From assembly GCF_022827545.1 (NCBI RefSeq), contig NZ_CP094669.1, positions 385,001 through 449,000 on the forward strand: 64,000 nt of DNA. The letters run 5' to 3'. The notes beneath the pieces were generated by a model. That model had not been told where the DNA came from, ran no database searches, and saw only the letters and a list, made by a program, of their open reading frames with translations. The translations under genes and the position numbers were made by a program. Positions 52,976 through 61,918 of the stretch are shown here, piece by piece (within the stretch, counting starts at the first letter, position 1; each line of letters begins with the position of its first letter). Source of the stretch: Hymenobacter tibetensis (GTDB lineage Bacteria; Bacteroidota; Bacteroidia; Cytophagales; Hymenobacteraceae).

Positions 52976-53722
52976 TTACTGCGCGGCCAAGCTAGTGTAG
53001 TAGCGAGTAACCCGAACAATAGCCGCCTCACGACGGTCTTTCTTGAACTTTAACTTATTGGCTTGTATATACTTCTGCACCTCTTTGCCTCTGTCAGCGA
53101 ACAGGCGGGTGAGCGACTTTTTGCTGCCAACCGGATGATAGACGGCGCCTTTCCTGACAAAAAGCTTGTCGCCGGGAAAGAACTCGATTTCAATCTTGCC
53201 CTGGTTGGCTCGTTCCTGCCTGATTTTTATTCGCTTGGCTAGCAGTTGCACGCTGCTGTCAACTAGCACCTCATAGTAGCCGGTGCGCAACACCTTGCTG
53301 GTTGAGCTATCCGCCACCAGCCGAATAAAGCGGTGGTTGTCGAGAGTGAAATGGCGTACGTTCTCGTTCAGCAAGCTCAGATATAGCGGCGTGGTAGGGT
53401 GCTTGAGCACCACTTGGTCCAGCGCAATATCATAGGCCAGCGCAATATCCTTGAACTGGTGATTGTTGTAGTAAACGTTGCCTCTATGCTCTTCGGGGCT
53501 GAGGAAGAACTGGTGCCCAATAACCGTCTGGAACCGCTTGGCATAGTCAACGTACTCGGGGCCTGTGTACAGCTGCGGATGAGCCGTAAAGAAGGCATCG
53601 TACTGCTGTTGCACCACAGCAACAGATGGGGCTACACTCGAGTTGTTGGAAGAAACTTGTGCGGACGCGTGGTTGTAGAAGAAAAGCGTGCACAAGCAGA
53701 AAACAGATAAGCGTATTCTCAT
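52976..53722 (-). CDS. secreted hypothetical protein
   Basis: This 248-residue protein has signal peptide MRIRLSVFCLCTLFFYNHAS ending SAQ. The mature part starts SSNNSSVAPSVAVVQQQYDA and has a PYQYDAFF-like aromatic segment (AFFTAHPQLYTGPEYVDYAK), a highly basic stretch (LLAKRIKIRQERANQG) and a Lys-rich tail (KLKFKKDRREAAIVRVTRYY). I recognise no domain. It ends 54 bases before the TonB receptor start on the same strand, so it may be the first gene of that operon; no terminator was seen between them. Role unknown. Confidence 0.65.
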   Translation of the reverse strand: MRIRLSVFCLCTLFFYNHASAQVSSNNSSVAPSVAVVQQQYDAFFTAHPQLYTGPEYVDYAKRFQTVIGHQFFLSPEEHRGNVYYNNHQFKDIALAYDIALDQVVLKHPTTPLYLSLLNENVRHFTLDNHRFIRLVADSSTSKVLRTGYYEVLVDSSVQLLAKRIKIRQERANQGKIEIEFFPGDKLFVRKGAVYHPVGSKKSLTRLFADRGKEVQKYIQANKLKFKKDRREAAIVRVTRYYTSLAAQ

Positions 53723-54017
53723 AAATAACAGAAGCAGGGAACAGGTGTAATCAAACTACTATACTAGACTCGTCTTGCTGGAGCAAGGCTGCTTGCAGGT
53801 TGTTAGCCAGATGCTTGAAATCTGGGTGAGTGCTTGAGGATCTTGCGGATAGAGCTAATAAAGAATATTCTCGAACGACTCTGCTGGCGAATCTAATATA
53901 AAATAAGTATGAATCTGTTGAATACTTAAGGGCTCGTCTTTTCGGCTTGAGTGGCTCGGCACTAGCAACGCGCAACCGGAGCGGGCGGACTGTGAGTGGG
54001 GTACGTATCTTCAGGGC

Positions 54018-54659
54018 ATGATACAAGCTATTACGTACCTGCTCACAGGGATATTTCTATTCTGCGCGTGGCCTAGTGCGGCCCAAAACGGCGGCTTGGC
54101 GCGGCCTTCTGCTGCGGAGCACAGCCGGATGGTAAGCGAATTTCAGGCAGAGCTGAATGCCGAGTACAAGGATGCTAGCCGCTCGCCGTTGCCGGCAGCG
54201 GCGCGGGAAAAGTTTACGGGGCTTCCGTTCTTTCCTCTAAACCAAGAGGCCTGCGTAGAAGCCCGTTTCACGAGCGATTCTACGCAGGCCCCTTTTGAAA
54301 TGAAAACCAGCAATGGCCGCAAGCCGCTGTACCGCAAATACGGAGAGTTACATTTCGTGTTGAACGGCAGTCCGCAGCACCTAACGGTGTTTCAGAGCCT
54401 GGATTTGCAACAGCGGCAAGGCTACCAAGACTACTTGTTTGTGCCTTTCACCGACCGCACCAACGGCCATAGCAGCTACGGCGGCGGCCGCTACCTCGAT
54501 TTGCGTACCGGCCAACTCAAAGACGGGCAACTGCTGCTGGATTTCAATCGTGCCTACAATCCGTTCTGTGCCTATAACTCCCAGTATTCCTGCCCGGTGC
54601 CACCCATCGAAAACCGCCTGACGGTGGCCATCAAGGCCGGTGTGATGAGCGACCATTAG
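54018..54659 (+). CDS. DUF1684 domain-containing protein
   Basis: This is a 213-residue protein with signal peptide MIQAITYLLTGIFLFCAWPS ending AAQ. The DUF1684 family signature is at the C terminus: NPFCAYNSQYSCPVPPIEN, and RLTVAIKAG, together with YGGGRYLDLRTGQL and YQDYLFVPFTDRTNGHSSYG. Most members are exported and of unknown function, some linked to envelope processes. The gene contains an internal 13-bp inverted repeat at 54248-54290. It is convergent with the GDPD gene. Confidence 0.88.
   Translation: MIQAITYLLTGIFLFCAWPSAAQNGGLARPSAAEHSRMVSEFQAELNAEYKDASRSPLPAAAREKFTGLPFFPLNQEACVEARFTSDSTQAPFEMKTSNGRKPLYRKYGELHFVLNGSPQHLTVFQSLDLQQRQGYQDYLFVPFTDRTNGHSSYGGGRYLDLRTGQLKDGQLLLDFNRAYNPFCAYNSQYSCPVPPIENRLTVAIKAGVMSDH
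54248..54290 (+). repeat. 13-bp perfect inverted repeat inside the DUF1684 gene
   Basis: Ggcctgcgtagaa (54248-54260) and ttctacgcaggcc (54278-54290) are exact complements separated by 17 bases. The repeat lies wholly in coding sequence, with no T-tract. Confidence 0.6.
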
Positions 54660-54672
54660 AACCAACGAAACA

Positions 54673-54739
54673 CAAGCAAGAGGGCGCGCGAATTAGACAC
54701 GGACTTGGTCCGCATCCGGCTCGCGCGCCCTCTTGCTTG
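54673..54739. repeat. 19-bp inverted repeat between convergent genes, probable terminator
   Basis: Arms 54673-54691 (caagcaagagggcgcgcga) and 54721-54739 (its exact complement) enclose a 29-base loop that itself holds the hairpin cggac-ttg-gtccg. It lies between the DUF1684 stop and the GDPD stop. There is no good T-tract, so termination is inferred. Confidence 0.6.
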
Positions 54740-54757
54740 CTGCTTATAGGCTGTAAC

Positions 54758-55645
54758 TTAGGGCTTCGGTAGAGTGGCGAACAGGTCGGGATAATCGGTG
54801 ATGATGCCGTCTACTTGTAACTGCATGAGGCGCTCTATGTCGGAAGATTCGTTTACCGTCCAAGGAATAATTTGGAGGCCCTCTTTGTGGCAGGCTTGCG
54901 CCAAGTCAGCAGTTACCAGCTGAAAGTGAGGGCTGTAGATGGTAGGTCGGAAGCTAAGGCGTTTCAGATTTGCCGCTAAGCCTTGCGTGTTCATCACCAG
55001 TAAGGCAGTGTGCAGCGTCGGGGCGGCTTGGTGCACCACCTCCAGCGTGCGCGGGTCGAATGATTGGATGGTGACGCGGCTTGCTACGCCTTTGGCTTGC
55101 ACTACGGCTAGCAGCAGCTTCACGAACTCCGCTGGGGCTGGGTGCAACTTACTGTCGCCTTCCGGAGTGGTTTTGGTTTCGATGTTGTAGCGCGGGGCGG
55201 GTAGTTTTTTCAAGCGGGCATACGCCTCCGCGGAATCAATTACTTCAGCCAGCAGGGGCTTATAGGTGCGTAGCTTCTGCTGCCGCGGGAACTTGGAGTT
55301 GCCTTGGCTACCCGTATCGTAGCGCCGAATTTCGGCGTAGGGAAGGGCATAGAGGCGGTGCTTTTGCTCGTCGGCTTTCTTGATGGGCTGCCCGTCTGGA
55401 GTCAGCACAAAATCGGCGCTCATGTAAGGGTCATGGGAGAGGAACACCTGGTTGTCTTGGCTCACCAGCACATCCATTTCCAGGGTAGTCATGCCGAGGT
55501 CTTGGGCTTTGCGCATGGCTGGAACAGTGTTTTCAGGCATTAGACCGCGGCCACCACGGTGGCCCTGCCGGTCGAAGGCAGCGCGCTGAGCAAGGGCCCC
55601 GAAACCAACGGGCATCAGGGCAAGGAAGAGAAGGAATTTTGTCAT
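54758..55645 (-). CDS. glycerophosphodiester phosphodiesterase family protein
   Basis: ATG at 55645 gives 295 residues with a signal peptide (MTKFLLFLALMPVGFGALAQ); an upstream frame overlaps the terminator at 55666-55707 and is not used. The catalytic site is typical: QGHRGGRGLMPENTVPAM (His, Arg and Glu), LEMDVLVSQDNQVFLSHDP (metal-binding Glu and Asp, and general-acid His). C-terminal INPWTVN-like motif IIPWTVNESSDIERL is present. GDPD enzymes cleave glycerophosphodiesters to glycerol-3-phosphate and an alcohol. It lies downstream of SusC, SusD and a calcineurin-like phosphoesterase, and probably acts in the periplasm on their imported products. Confidence 0.92.
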   Translation of the reverse strand: MTKFLLFLALMPVGFGALAQRAAFDRQGHRGGRGLMPENTVPAMRKAQDLGMTTLEMDVLVSQDNQVFLSHDPYMSADFVLTPDGQPIKKADEQKHRLYALPYAEIRRYDTGSQGNSKFPRQQKLRTYKPLLAEVIDSAEAYARLKKLPAPRYNIETKTTPEGDSKLHPAPAEFVKLLLAVVQAKGVASRVTIQSFDPRTLEVVHQAAPTLHTALLVMNTQGLAANLKRLSFRPTIYSPHFQLVTADLAQACHKEGLQIIPWTVNESSDIERLMQLQVDGIITDYPDLFATLPKP

Positions 55646-55665
55646 CAGGCGAACATGTGGCAAGT

Positions 55666-55707
55666 GAAAACTCCGCAACTGAAAGTGTGTGCCTTCAGCT
55701 GCGGAGT
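55666..55707 (-). terminator. terminator between the phosphoesterase and GDPD genes
   Basis: On the minus strand actccgcagctgaa pairs with ttcagttgcggagt (one G-U or mismatch) and is followed by UUUU (plus-strand A run 55667-55670). It separates the SusCD-phosphoesterase transcript from the GDPD start 21 bases further on. Confidence 0.65.
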
Positions 55708-55739
55708 GAAACAAGAGGGAGTGCAACTAGCAAAGTACA

Positions 55740-57242
55740 CTACGCAGACAACGTATCGGTATATACCTGCCCGAACCGGTCAGTGACTTCGACGCGAATT
55801 TCCTTGGCCTGCGTCGATACATTGGCTACAAACAAATGCTCGGTAATGGTGGGGTCAACCCACTTGTGCTTGGCGGGTAGGGCAGGGCCCGCATGGAGCC
55901 GCACCGATAGCGGGTCGAGGCCGGTGTACTGCTGCATGTCGCCTTTGCGCACCCCGTCTTCAAACCAAGCCACTTTCCAGGCCGAATCCCAGTTCCAAAC
56001 ATTCACGGCCAGCGCCTCGGGCCGCTCCGGGATGCTGCCCTTCGGGTAGATGCGGAATTGGTGGCTGCGCTCCTGCCCGATGGCTTTGTAGTACCACTTC
56101 AGCTCGCTGCCGCGCACCTCGTACACGCCGTAACCGCCGGGCGTACCATCAGTGCAGATCGGGCCGGTCCACCACGCACCGCACACGGTGCCATGCACGT
56201 GTTCGGTTACGTTGTCGGCGGTTTGCAGCACCTCGTTGAAGTGCGTGTGCCCCGACATGATGTGCGCTTTGTAGGGCTTCAGCAGTCGGTACAGCTCTTG
56301 GCGGTTGGCTACTACGCCACCCATCGGCTCCTCTTTGTCTTTGTTGCGTAGGTGTTGTCGGGTATAGGGCGGAATGTGCAAGCTCACGACCACCGTAGTG
56401 CCGGGCTTCACGTGAGCTAAATCCTGCTCCAGCCACGCCAGTTGCCGCTCCGTGAGGTACCCGATATACTTCTTGGCTGCCCCAACAAAGAACACGTCGT
56501 CGAGCACTACATAGTGAATTTCGCCGCGGTTGAACGAGTAGTAGGTGGGGCCAAACAGCTTCTTGAAGGTGTCCGCGGAGTGGTCGTCGGTGCGGGCCGT
56601 GAGGTCCATGTCGTGGTTGCCGATAACCTGGAAAAAGGGGATGCCCGTACTGGCTACACCTTCTTTGTAATCCTCGAAGATTTCAAAATGGTCCCACACC
56701 AAGTCGCCGCAGCCGATGCCGTGAAACAGGGTGCCGGGGCCGTAGCTGGCTAGTAATTTCTGCGTGTCGGGTACGGCGGTGGCTTTGAACTCGGCGGCGT
56801 CAGCCTTGGATATCATCTGCGGATCAGCCCACACCAGGAAGTTGTGCTGCGTATCGTCTTGGCTGAGTTTCTGCAACTCAAAATCCGCCTTGAACCGGCC
56901 GCGTACGGGCTCCTTCTTGCGGTAGAAGCGGGCCACGCCTTTTTCGTGCGGAAATTCATAGCCCCGCGGCACCGAAATGTACACGAAGTCGGTGGCGCCA
57001 CTACTTTCCAGCGTGTATTGGCCTTTCGCATCAGTGACCGTAACACTGACGCCGTCGGTAACGACTACGCCCGCAATGCCCTGGCCGCCCGCGTGCACCT
57101 TGCCGCTGAGGGCCGCAACCGCCACCTCTTTATTGGTGCTGGCGGCATCCTTGGGGCGTGCCAAGCCGAGGTTCGCGTCCAACGTCACGCCCAAGCCTGC
57201 CAGGCCAATGGATTTCAGGAAGGTTCTTCTTTGCTGCGACAT
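55740..57242 (-). CDS. calcineurin-like phosphoesterase with N- and C-terminal beta domains
   Basis: This 500-residue protein has a Tat signal (QQRRTFLKSIGLAGLGVTLD). A calcineurin-N-type Ig domain covers about 40-125. The metallophosphoesterase core has DPQ (140-142), GD (179-180), GNHD (208-211), SLHIPPY with His289, and GHTH (331-334), the five metal-binding motifs. A C-terminal beta domain (about 400-500) matches the calcineurin-phosphoesterase C terminus. Such enzymes hydrolyse phosphomonoesters or phosphodiesters with two metal ions in the periplasm. It follows the SusD gene by 31 bases and is likely the operon's first enzyme. Confidence 0.92.
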   Translation of the reverse strand: MSQQRRTFLKSIGLAGLGVTLDANLGLARPKDAASTNKEVAVAALSGKVHAGGQGIAGVVVTDGVSVTVTDAKGQYTLESSGATDFVYISVPRGYEFPHEKGVARFYRKKEPVRGRFKADFELQKLSQDDTQHNFLVWADPQMISKADAAEFKATAVPDTQKLLASYGPGTLFHGIGCGDLVWDHFEIFEDYKEGVASTGIPFFQVIGNHDMDLTARTDDHSADTFKKLFGPTYYSFNRGEIHYVVLDDVFFVGAAKKYIGYLTERQLAWLEQDLAHVKPGTTVVVSLHIPPYTRQHLRNKDKEEPMGGVVANRQELYRLLKPYKAHIMSGHTHFNEVLQTADNVTEHVHGTVCGAWWTGPICTDGTPGGYGVYEVRGSELKWYYKAIGQERSHQFRIYPKGSIPERPEALAVNVWNWDSAWKVAWFEDGVRKGDMQQYTGLDPLSVRLHAGPALPAKHKWVDPTITEHLFVANVSTQAKEIRVEVTDRFGQVYTDTLSA

Positions 57243-57273
57243 GCTATTGATAATAAGGTCGTAAGAAAGCAGG

Positions 57274-58719
57274 CTATTTTTCCCACCACACTTTGGTGTT
57301 CACGTCGTCGCCGCCCATGTTTTCCACCGCAGTGCGGTAGTTGGTGCCGTTGTTGGTTTGCACGATAAGCGGGTACTTGAAACGCACCGGCATGACGCCC
57401 CCATTCTGCAAATCTTGGCCGCGGGGCAGTACTGGCAAACCTGTGCGGCGGTATTCAAACCACTGCTGATAGTCGTTGAAAAACAGTGCGTAATACTTCT
57501 GCAGCATGATGCGCTCCAGCGTGCCATTGTACGCCGCCGCGGCATTCTGGAAGTAGGTAGCGGGTACTACGGCACCCCACTGCTCAATGGCGGCGCGTAC
57601 GCCCCGTTCGTAGTGCGTGCGAGCATCGGCGGTGATATACCCTTTCTGGGCCGCTTCAGCCTTAATGAATTCGACCTCGGCGTAGCTCATCAGCACCGAC
57701 GACATGGGCGCATCTACTCTGGCCGTTACCAGCGCCACGTTCAGGTTGGAAGGTACATACTGGAACTGGGCGTCGCTGCCACTATAGGCACTTGGGATAC
57801 CTTTGTAGCCAATGGTGCTGTTGCCCATCTGCGCACGCGCTTGGGTGCTGAACTTCGGCAGGCGGGGGTCACTCCACGTGTTCAGGTTGTCGATGAAATA
57901 CGAAGCCGCCGCCCGGGTGGTCGTGAAGTCAATAGCCCGGCCCCAAGGCGACACATTGGGCGCCACGCCATTAATTTTCAAAATGGCTGCCTCACTGTTT
58001 TGCGTGAATACTGGGTACTTGGCGGGGTCATTAATCATGGCCGCCAGCCGAGCTGGGGCATTCATTTCGGGGCGTTTGGAAGCGCGCAGCAACAGGCGCA
58101 TACGCAGCGAGTTGCAGAACCGTCGCCAGTTAAGCACACTGTTGTTGTAGAGCAAGTCGCTGCCATAGCTCATCGACTTATTGACGTCGAAGAGGCCGTT
58201 GGCCAAATCCAGGTCGTCGAGTAGCTGCGTGTAAATAGCTTGCTGCGTGTCGAACTTCGGATAGAGAATTCCTTCCTCGGCACGGCTGGCTTCGGTCATC
58301 GGCACGTCTCCGAAGCAGTCGGTTAGGTTGGCGTACACCCAAGCGTTCAGGGTGAGCGCAACAGCTTCATAGTTGGGGTCTTGAGCGGCTACGGCAGCAA
58401 TGCGCATTTCCCGAATATTGGCCAGCCACCGGTAATAGGTGGTCCAGGTGGAATTACCAGCGCTTTCGCTCACCAAATAGCGGTGCACCCCCCCCGACAC
58501 GCTCGGAAACGGCAACGACACTTGCATAATGTCGAACGTGAAGGCATCAGCACGGTTGGTATTGAACGCGGCCAACTCGTACACAATGGGGTTGAGCAGC
58601 GTGCCGGGGCTGATTCGTTCGATGCGGTTAGGGTCGGTATTCAGCTCCTCAAAGCCATCGGTGCACGATACCATGCTGCCGCCCAGGGCGAGTAGCAGGA
58701 GCGTTATATATTTTTTCAT
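57274..58719 (-). CDS. SusD/RagB-type outer-membrane lipoprotein
   Basis: This 481-residue protein starts MKKYITLLLLALGGSMVSC with lipobox ending at Cys19. Then comes the SusD-like TPR-rich fold: FEELNTDPNRIERISPGTLL, TLNAWVYANLTDCFGDVPMT (conserved Asp), NWRRFCNSLRMRLLLRAS and a C-terminal YYALFFNDYQQWFEYRRTGL. It belongs to the SusD-like group with a different C-terminal half (PF12771-like). SusD binds the substrate at the cell surface and lids the partner SusC channel. It follows the SusC gene by 10 bases. Confidence 0.92.
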   Translation of the reverse strand: MKKYITLLLLALGGSMVSCTDGFEELNTDPNRIERISPGTLLNPIVYELAAFNTNRADAFTFDIMQVSLPFPSVSGGVHRYLVSESAGNSTWTTYYRWLANIREMRIAAVAAQDPNYEAVALTLNAWVYANLTDCFGDVPMTEASRAEEGILYPKFDTQQAIYTQLLDDLDLANGLFDVNKSMSYGSDLLYNNSVLNWRRFCNSLRMRLLLRASKRPEMNAPARLAAMINDPAKYPVFTQNSEAAILKINGVAPNVSPWGRAIDFTTTRAAASYFIDNLNTWSDPRLPKFSTQARAQMGNSTIGYKGIPSAYSGSDAQFQYVPSNLNVALVTARVDAPMSSVLMSYAEVEFIKAEAAQKGYITADARTHYERGVRAAIEQWGAVVPATYFQNAAAAYNGTLERIMLQKYYALFFNDYQQWFEYRRTGLPVLPRGQDLQNGGVMPVRFKYPLIVQTNNGTNYRTAVENMGGDDVNTKVWWEK

Positions 58720-58729
58720 TGCTGTTGCT

Positions 58730-61700
58730 CTAAAACTGTAGCGTGATGTTCACGCCCATTGTGCGTGTAGAGGGAAGCTGGCCGATTTCCACGCCGGGTA
58801 GGATGGTGCCGCCATTGAGTGCTGCCGTTTCCGGATCAAACATGGGGAAGTCGGTGAGCATGGCCAGGTCGCGGCCGTAGAGGCCAATGGTGGCGCCCGT
58901 CAGGGCCTTGGTGCGGGCGAGCAGCGCCGCGGGTAGGTTGTACTCGATGCGGGCTTCGCGCAGCTTCAGGTAAGAAGCATCGAAGGAATTACTTTCAATA
59001 TTGGCGCGGCGGTAATACTCGGCGTAGTACTGGTACGGAGCTACTTGCTTCTCATTTGGCGAGTACGTGCCATCAGGGTTGGCCACCACGCCTTCGCCCA
59101 CAATAAAGCCTTCCTCGCGGCCGGGCAGCGTAGATTTTAGCTTGCCCTGCTCCATCATTTTGTGGTGGGTCTGAGAATAGATGATGCCACCATACTGACC
59201 ATCGAGCAGTACACTCACCCGGAAGTTCTTGTAGGAAAACTCGTTCAGGAACCCCCCTTTCCAGTCGGCGTAGGCCCGCCCGATGTATTTGACGGCGGCG
59301 GGCTGCACGGGTAGGCCGTCTTTGTTGTAGACGATCTGGCCATCGGGGGCGCGCTCGAAGCCGAATCCGTAGATGTCGCCGGTGGTGCCACCTACTTTGG
59401 CGATGATGGAAGCCGTGCCGCCCGTACCAATCACCTGCTGATCATCGAGGCCATCGGCTAAGCTCAACACCTTGTTGCGGTTGCGGGCCCAGGTAACGGT
59501 GGTTTTCCACTTAAACGAGTTGTTGTCAACGGGCCGGGCATTGAGTACCACTTCCACGCCGCGGTTGCGCACCTCGCCTGCATTCAGCAATGCCCGGCTG
59601 TAGCCGGTAGTAGGGTCGATGGGCACTTCCAGAATCTGGTTGCTGGTCGTATTCTGGTATACCGTCAGGTCAGCCCCGATGCGGCCTTGGAACATTAGGT
59701 ACTCCACGCCGGCTTCGTAGCTAGTCGTGAGTTCAGGCTTGAAATCGGTGTTGAATAGCGTAGTTGGAACCGAGCCAGCGCCGGGGAAGTCGCTCCGGCC
59801 GTAGTACTTGCGGGTGTAGTACGGCTCGGTATCGTTGCCCACGCGCGCCGCCGATAGCCGCACCTTGGCCAGCGAAACCGACGATGGCATGGGCAGCAAT
59901 TCGTTTAGAATGAAACTGGAACTGATAGAAGGATAGAAGAACGAGTTGTTCTGAGTTGGCAGGGTGCTCGACCAGTCGTTGCGGCCAGTCAAATCCACAA
60001 AAATCTTGTCGTCGAAAGAAAGGGTGGTGAGGGCGTAGAGGCTATTAATTTTGCGGGCACGCGTGGTGGCTGCCAATAGCGGGTTGCTGAGGCCGTTGGT
60101 GAGCTTGTACACGCCCGGAATTACGAGGCCCTCCACGGAAGTATCGATGCCCCGGAAGCGGCGGTACATGGCGTTGCCACCCACCGAAGCCCGCACGTCG
60201 AAGTGCATTCCTAGGGGTTGATGGTAGGTCAGCAGGAAGTCGGTGTTGGCCTCGTAGTTGGTGATATCCTGCTGCTTGTAATAGCCGCGCTGGAAGTTTG
60301 CCGTGCTGTAGGGGCGCCGCATTTCGCGTTCCTCTTGGCTCATCGAGATGCCAGAGCGAACCAGCAAACTCAGCTTTTGCGTGAAATCATAGGTGCCCGA
60401 CACGTTGCCAACGGTAGTGCGCGTGGTCACCGAGTTGGTCATTTCGTGGGCAATCAGGTACGGGTTGTCGATAAACGAGCTGAACGGATGCACCTGATCC
60501 ACTTGGTCGAAGCCGTTTTTCCAGATGGTACGGTACGCGTCGAGCGGTACGTTGGGGTTCTGGAAAATCATGAAGTACGACAACGACTGGTTGTTGTAAC
60601 CGGTGGCGGGGAGGTTGTCGCTCTTGCGGTTGGTGAAGTTCACTTTGCCCGCTAGTTTCAACTTCGGAGTCAGGCTGTGGTTGACACTCAACGCCGCCGT
60701 CAACCGATCATAGCCGGTGTTGGGCATAATCCACTCATTCTTGGAGTGCGTAACCGAGGCCCGCGCCGAACTGGTTTCGTTGCCACCTTCCAAAGCCACG
60801 CTGTTGGTAAGTGTGGAACCCGTCCGGAAAAACCCTTTGATATTGTCTTTGTACGGCACCCACGGCAACCGTTCCGCCGACTGTGCCTGCGTTACGGGGT
60901 CGTACTGATAGAATAGCTGCCCATCGAATTTCGGCCCAAACGCGCTGCTCGTACCACCCGTGCTATTCCCATCGGCGGAGGTGCCGTACGAGTAGTACAT
61001 CTCGCCAGCCGCGGTGAACGAGCGACCGGTGCCTTGGCCGTATTCGTACTGATATTCGGGCCACTGCAGCACGGTGTTCACGCTGTAGTTGCTGTTCACC
61101 GTTACGCCCAGGCCCTTTTTCTTGCGCGAACCTGTTTTGGTGGTGATAATCAAGGCGCCGTTGGCTGCGCGGCTACCGTAGAGGGCCGTGGCGCTGGCTC
61201 CTTTCAGCACCGTAATGCTGGCAATGTCGTCGGGGTTGATGTCAGCAATGCCGTTACCGAAGTCTACGGGCACATCATTGCCGGAACCAGCCCCGTACGC
61301 GCTACCTACGCCCGAACTGGCTAGGCCGCTGTTCATCGGCACGCCGTCCAGCACAATCAGGGCATTGTTGCCATTTGGGTTCAAGGAGTTGTCGCCCCGC
61401 AACGAGATGCGTGTGGAGTTTACTGGCCCGGAGCCCGCCGAAATCAGGTTTAGGCCTGCCACCTTACCTGACAGGGCCTGTGAAAAGTTGTTAGGTCTTG
61501 CTTCCAGTAGGGCTTCGCCACCAATGGTTTGCGTAGCGTAGCCGAGGGCTTTCTGCTCCCGCTTGATACCCAGCGCCGTTACTACTACTTCGTTGAGCTG
61601 CTTGGTGTCGGGCGTGAGCCGCAGATTGAGTTGTGTTTTGCCTTCCACTGGCACTTCCCGAGGTAAGAAGCCAATGAAAGTGACTTGCAGTACAGCGTCG

Positions 61701-61918
61701 GAGGGAGCATTGAGCGTGTAGGCACCCTGCACGTCGGTGGAGGCACCGTTTGTAGTACCCTTCACTACTACCGTCGCGCCGGGTAGCGGTTGGCCTTGGT
61801 CGTCAGTTACGGTGCCGGAAACTGATTGGGATTGTGCGAAGGCACTGTTGCTTAGCAAAAGCACAGGCAGGCCCATCGCACAGAGCCGGCCGGCTCGAGC
61901 TAAGTAGCTGTGAAACAT
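58730..61918 (-). CDS. SusC/RagA-family TonB-linked outer-membrane protein
   Basis: This is a 1062-residue protein. The signal peptide ends at SAFAQ, followed by a CarboxypepD_reg-like domain (about 30-120, VSGTVTDDQGQPLPGATVVV), the SusC-specific box QLNEVVVTALGIKREQKALG, a plug with DPNNIASI-like NPDDIASITVLKGASATALYGSRAANGALII and a 22-strand barrel ending TMGVNITLQF. SusC forms the channel through which a large or complex ligand enters when energised by TonB. It lacks an STN domain. A TAGTTTTG element lies upstream at 61944-61951. Confidence 0.96.
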   Translation of the reverse strand: MFHSYLARAGRLCAMGLPVLLLSNSAFAQSQSVSGTVTDDQGQPLPGATVVVKGTTNGASTDVQGAYTLNAPSDAVLQVTFIGFLPREVPVEGKTQLNLRLTPDTKQLNEVVVTALGIKREQKALGYATQTIGGEALLEARPNNFSQALSGKVAGLNLISAGSGPVNSTRISLRGDNSLNPNGNNALIVLDGVPMNSGLASSGVGSAYGAGSGNDVPVDFGNGIADINPDDIASITVLKGASATALYGSRAANGALIITTKTGSRKKKGLGVTVNSNYSVNTVLQWPEYQYEYGQGTGRSFTAAGEMYYSYGTSADGNSTGGTSSAFGPKFDGQLFYQYDPVTQAQSAERLPWVPYKDNIKGFFRTGSTLTNSVALEGGNETSSARASVTHSKNEWIMPNTGYDRLTAALSVNHSLTPKLKLAGKVNFTNRKSDNLPATGYNNQSLSYFMIFQNPNVPLDAYRTIWKNGFDQVDQVHPFSSFIDNPYLIAHEMTNSVTTRTTVGNVSGTYDFTQKLSLLVRSGISMSQEEREMRRPYSTANFQRGYYKQQDITNYEANTDFLLTYHQPLGMHFDVRASVGGNAMYRRFRGIDTSVEGLVIPGVYKLTNGLSNPLLAATTRARKINSLYALTTLSFDDKIFVDLTGRNDWSSTLPTQNNSFFYPSISSSFILNELLPMPSSVSLAKVRLSAARVGNDTEPYYTRKYYGRSDFPGAGSVPTTLFNTDFKPELTTSYEAGVEYLMFQGRIGADLTVYQNTTSNQILEVPIDPTTGYSRALLNAGEVRNRGVEVVLNARPVDNNSFKWKTTVTWARNRNKVLSLADGLDDQQVIGTGGTASIIAKVGGTTGDIYGFGFERAPDGQIVYNKDGLPVQPAAVKYIGRAYADWKGGFLNEFSYKNFRVSVLLDGQYGGIIYSQTHHKMMEQGKLKSTLPGREEGFIVGEGVVANPDGTYSPNEKQVAPYQYYAEYYRRANIESNSFDASYLKLREARIEYNLPAALLARTKALTGATIGLYGRDLAMLTDFPMFDPETAALNGGTILPGVEIGQLPSTRTMGVNITLQF

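Noticed and set aside
53751..54026. 91-codon minus-strand frame before the DUF1684 gene
   Set aside because: It overlaps the DUF1684 start, has no motif and low-complexity Arg/Leu/Ser content.
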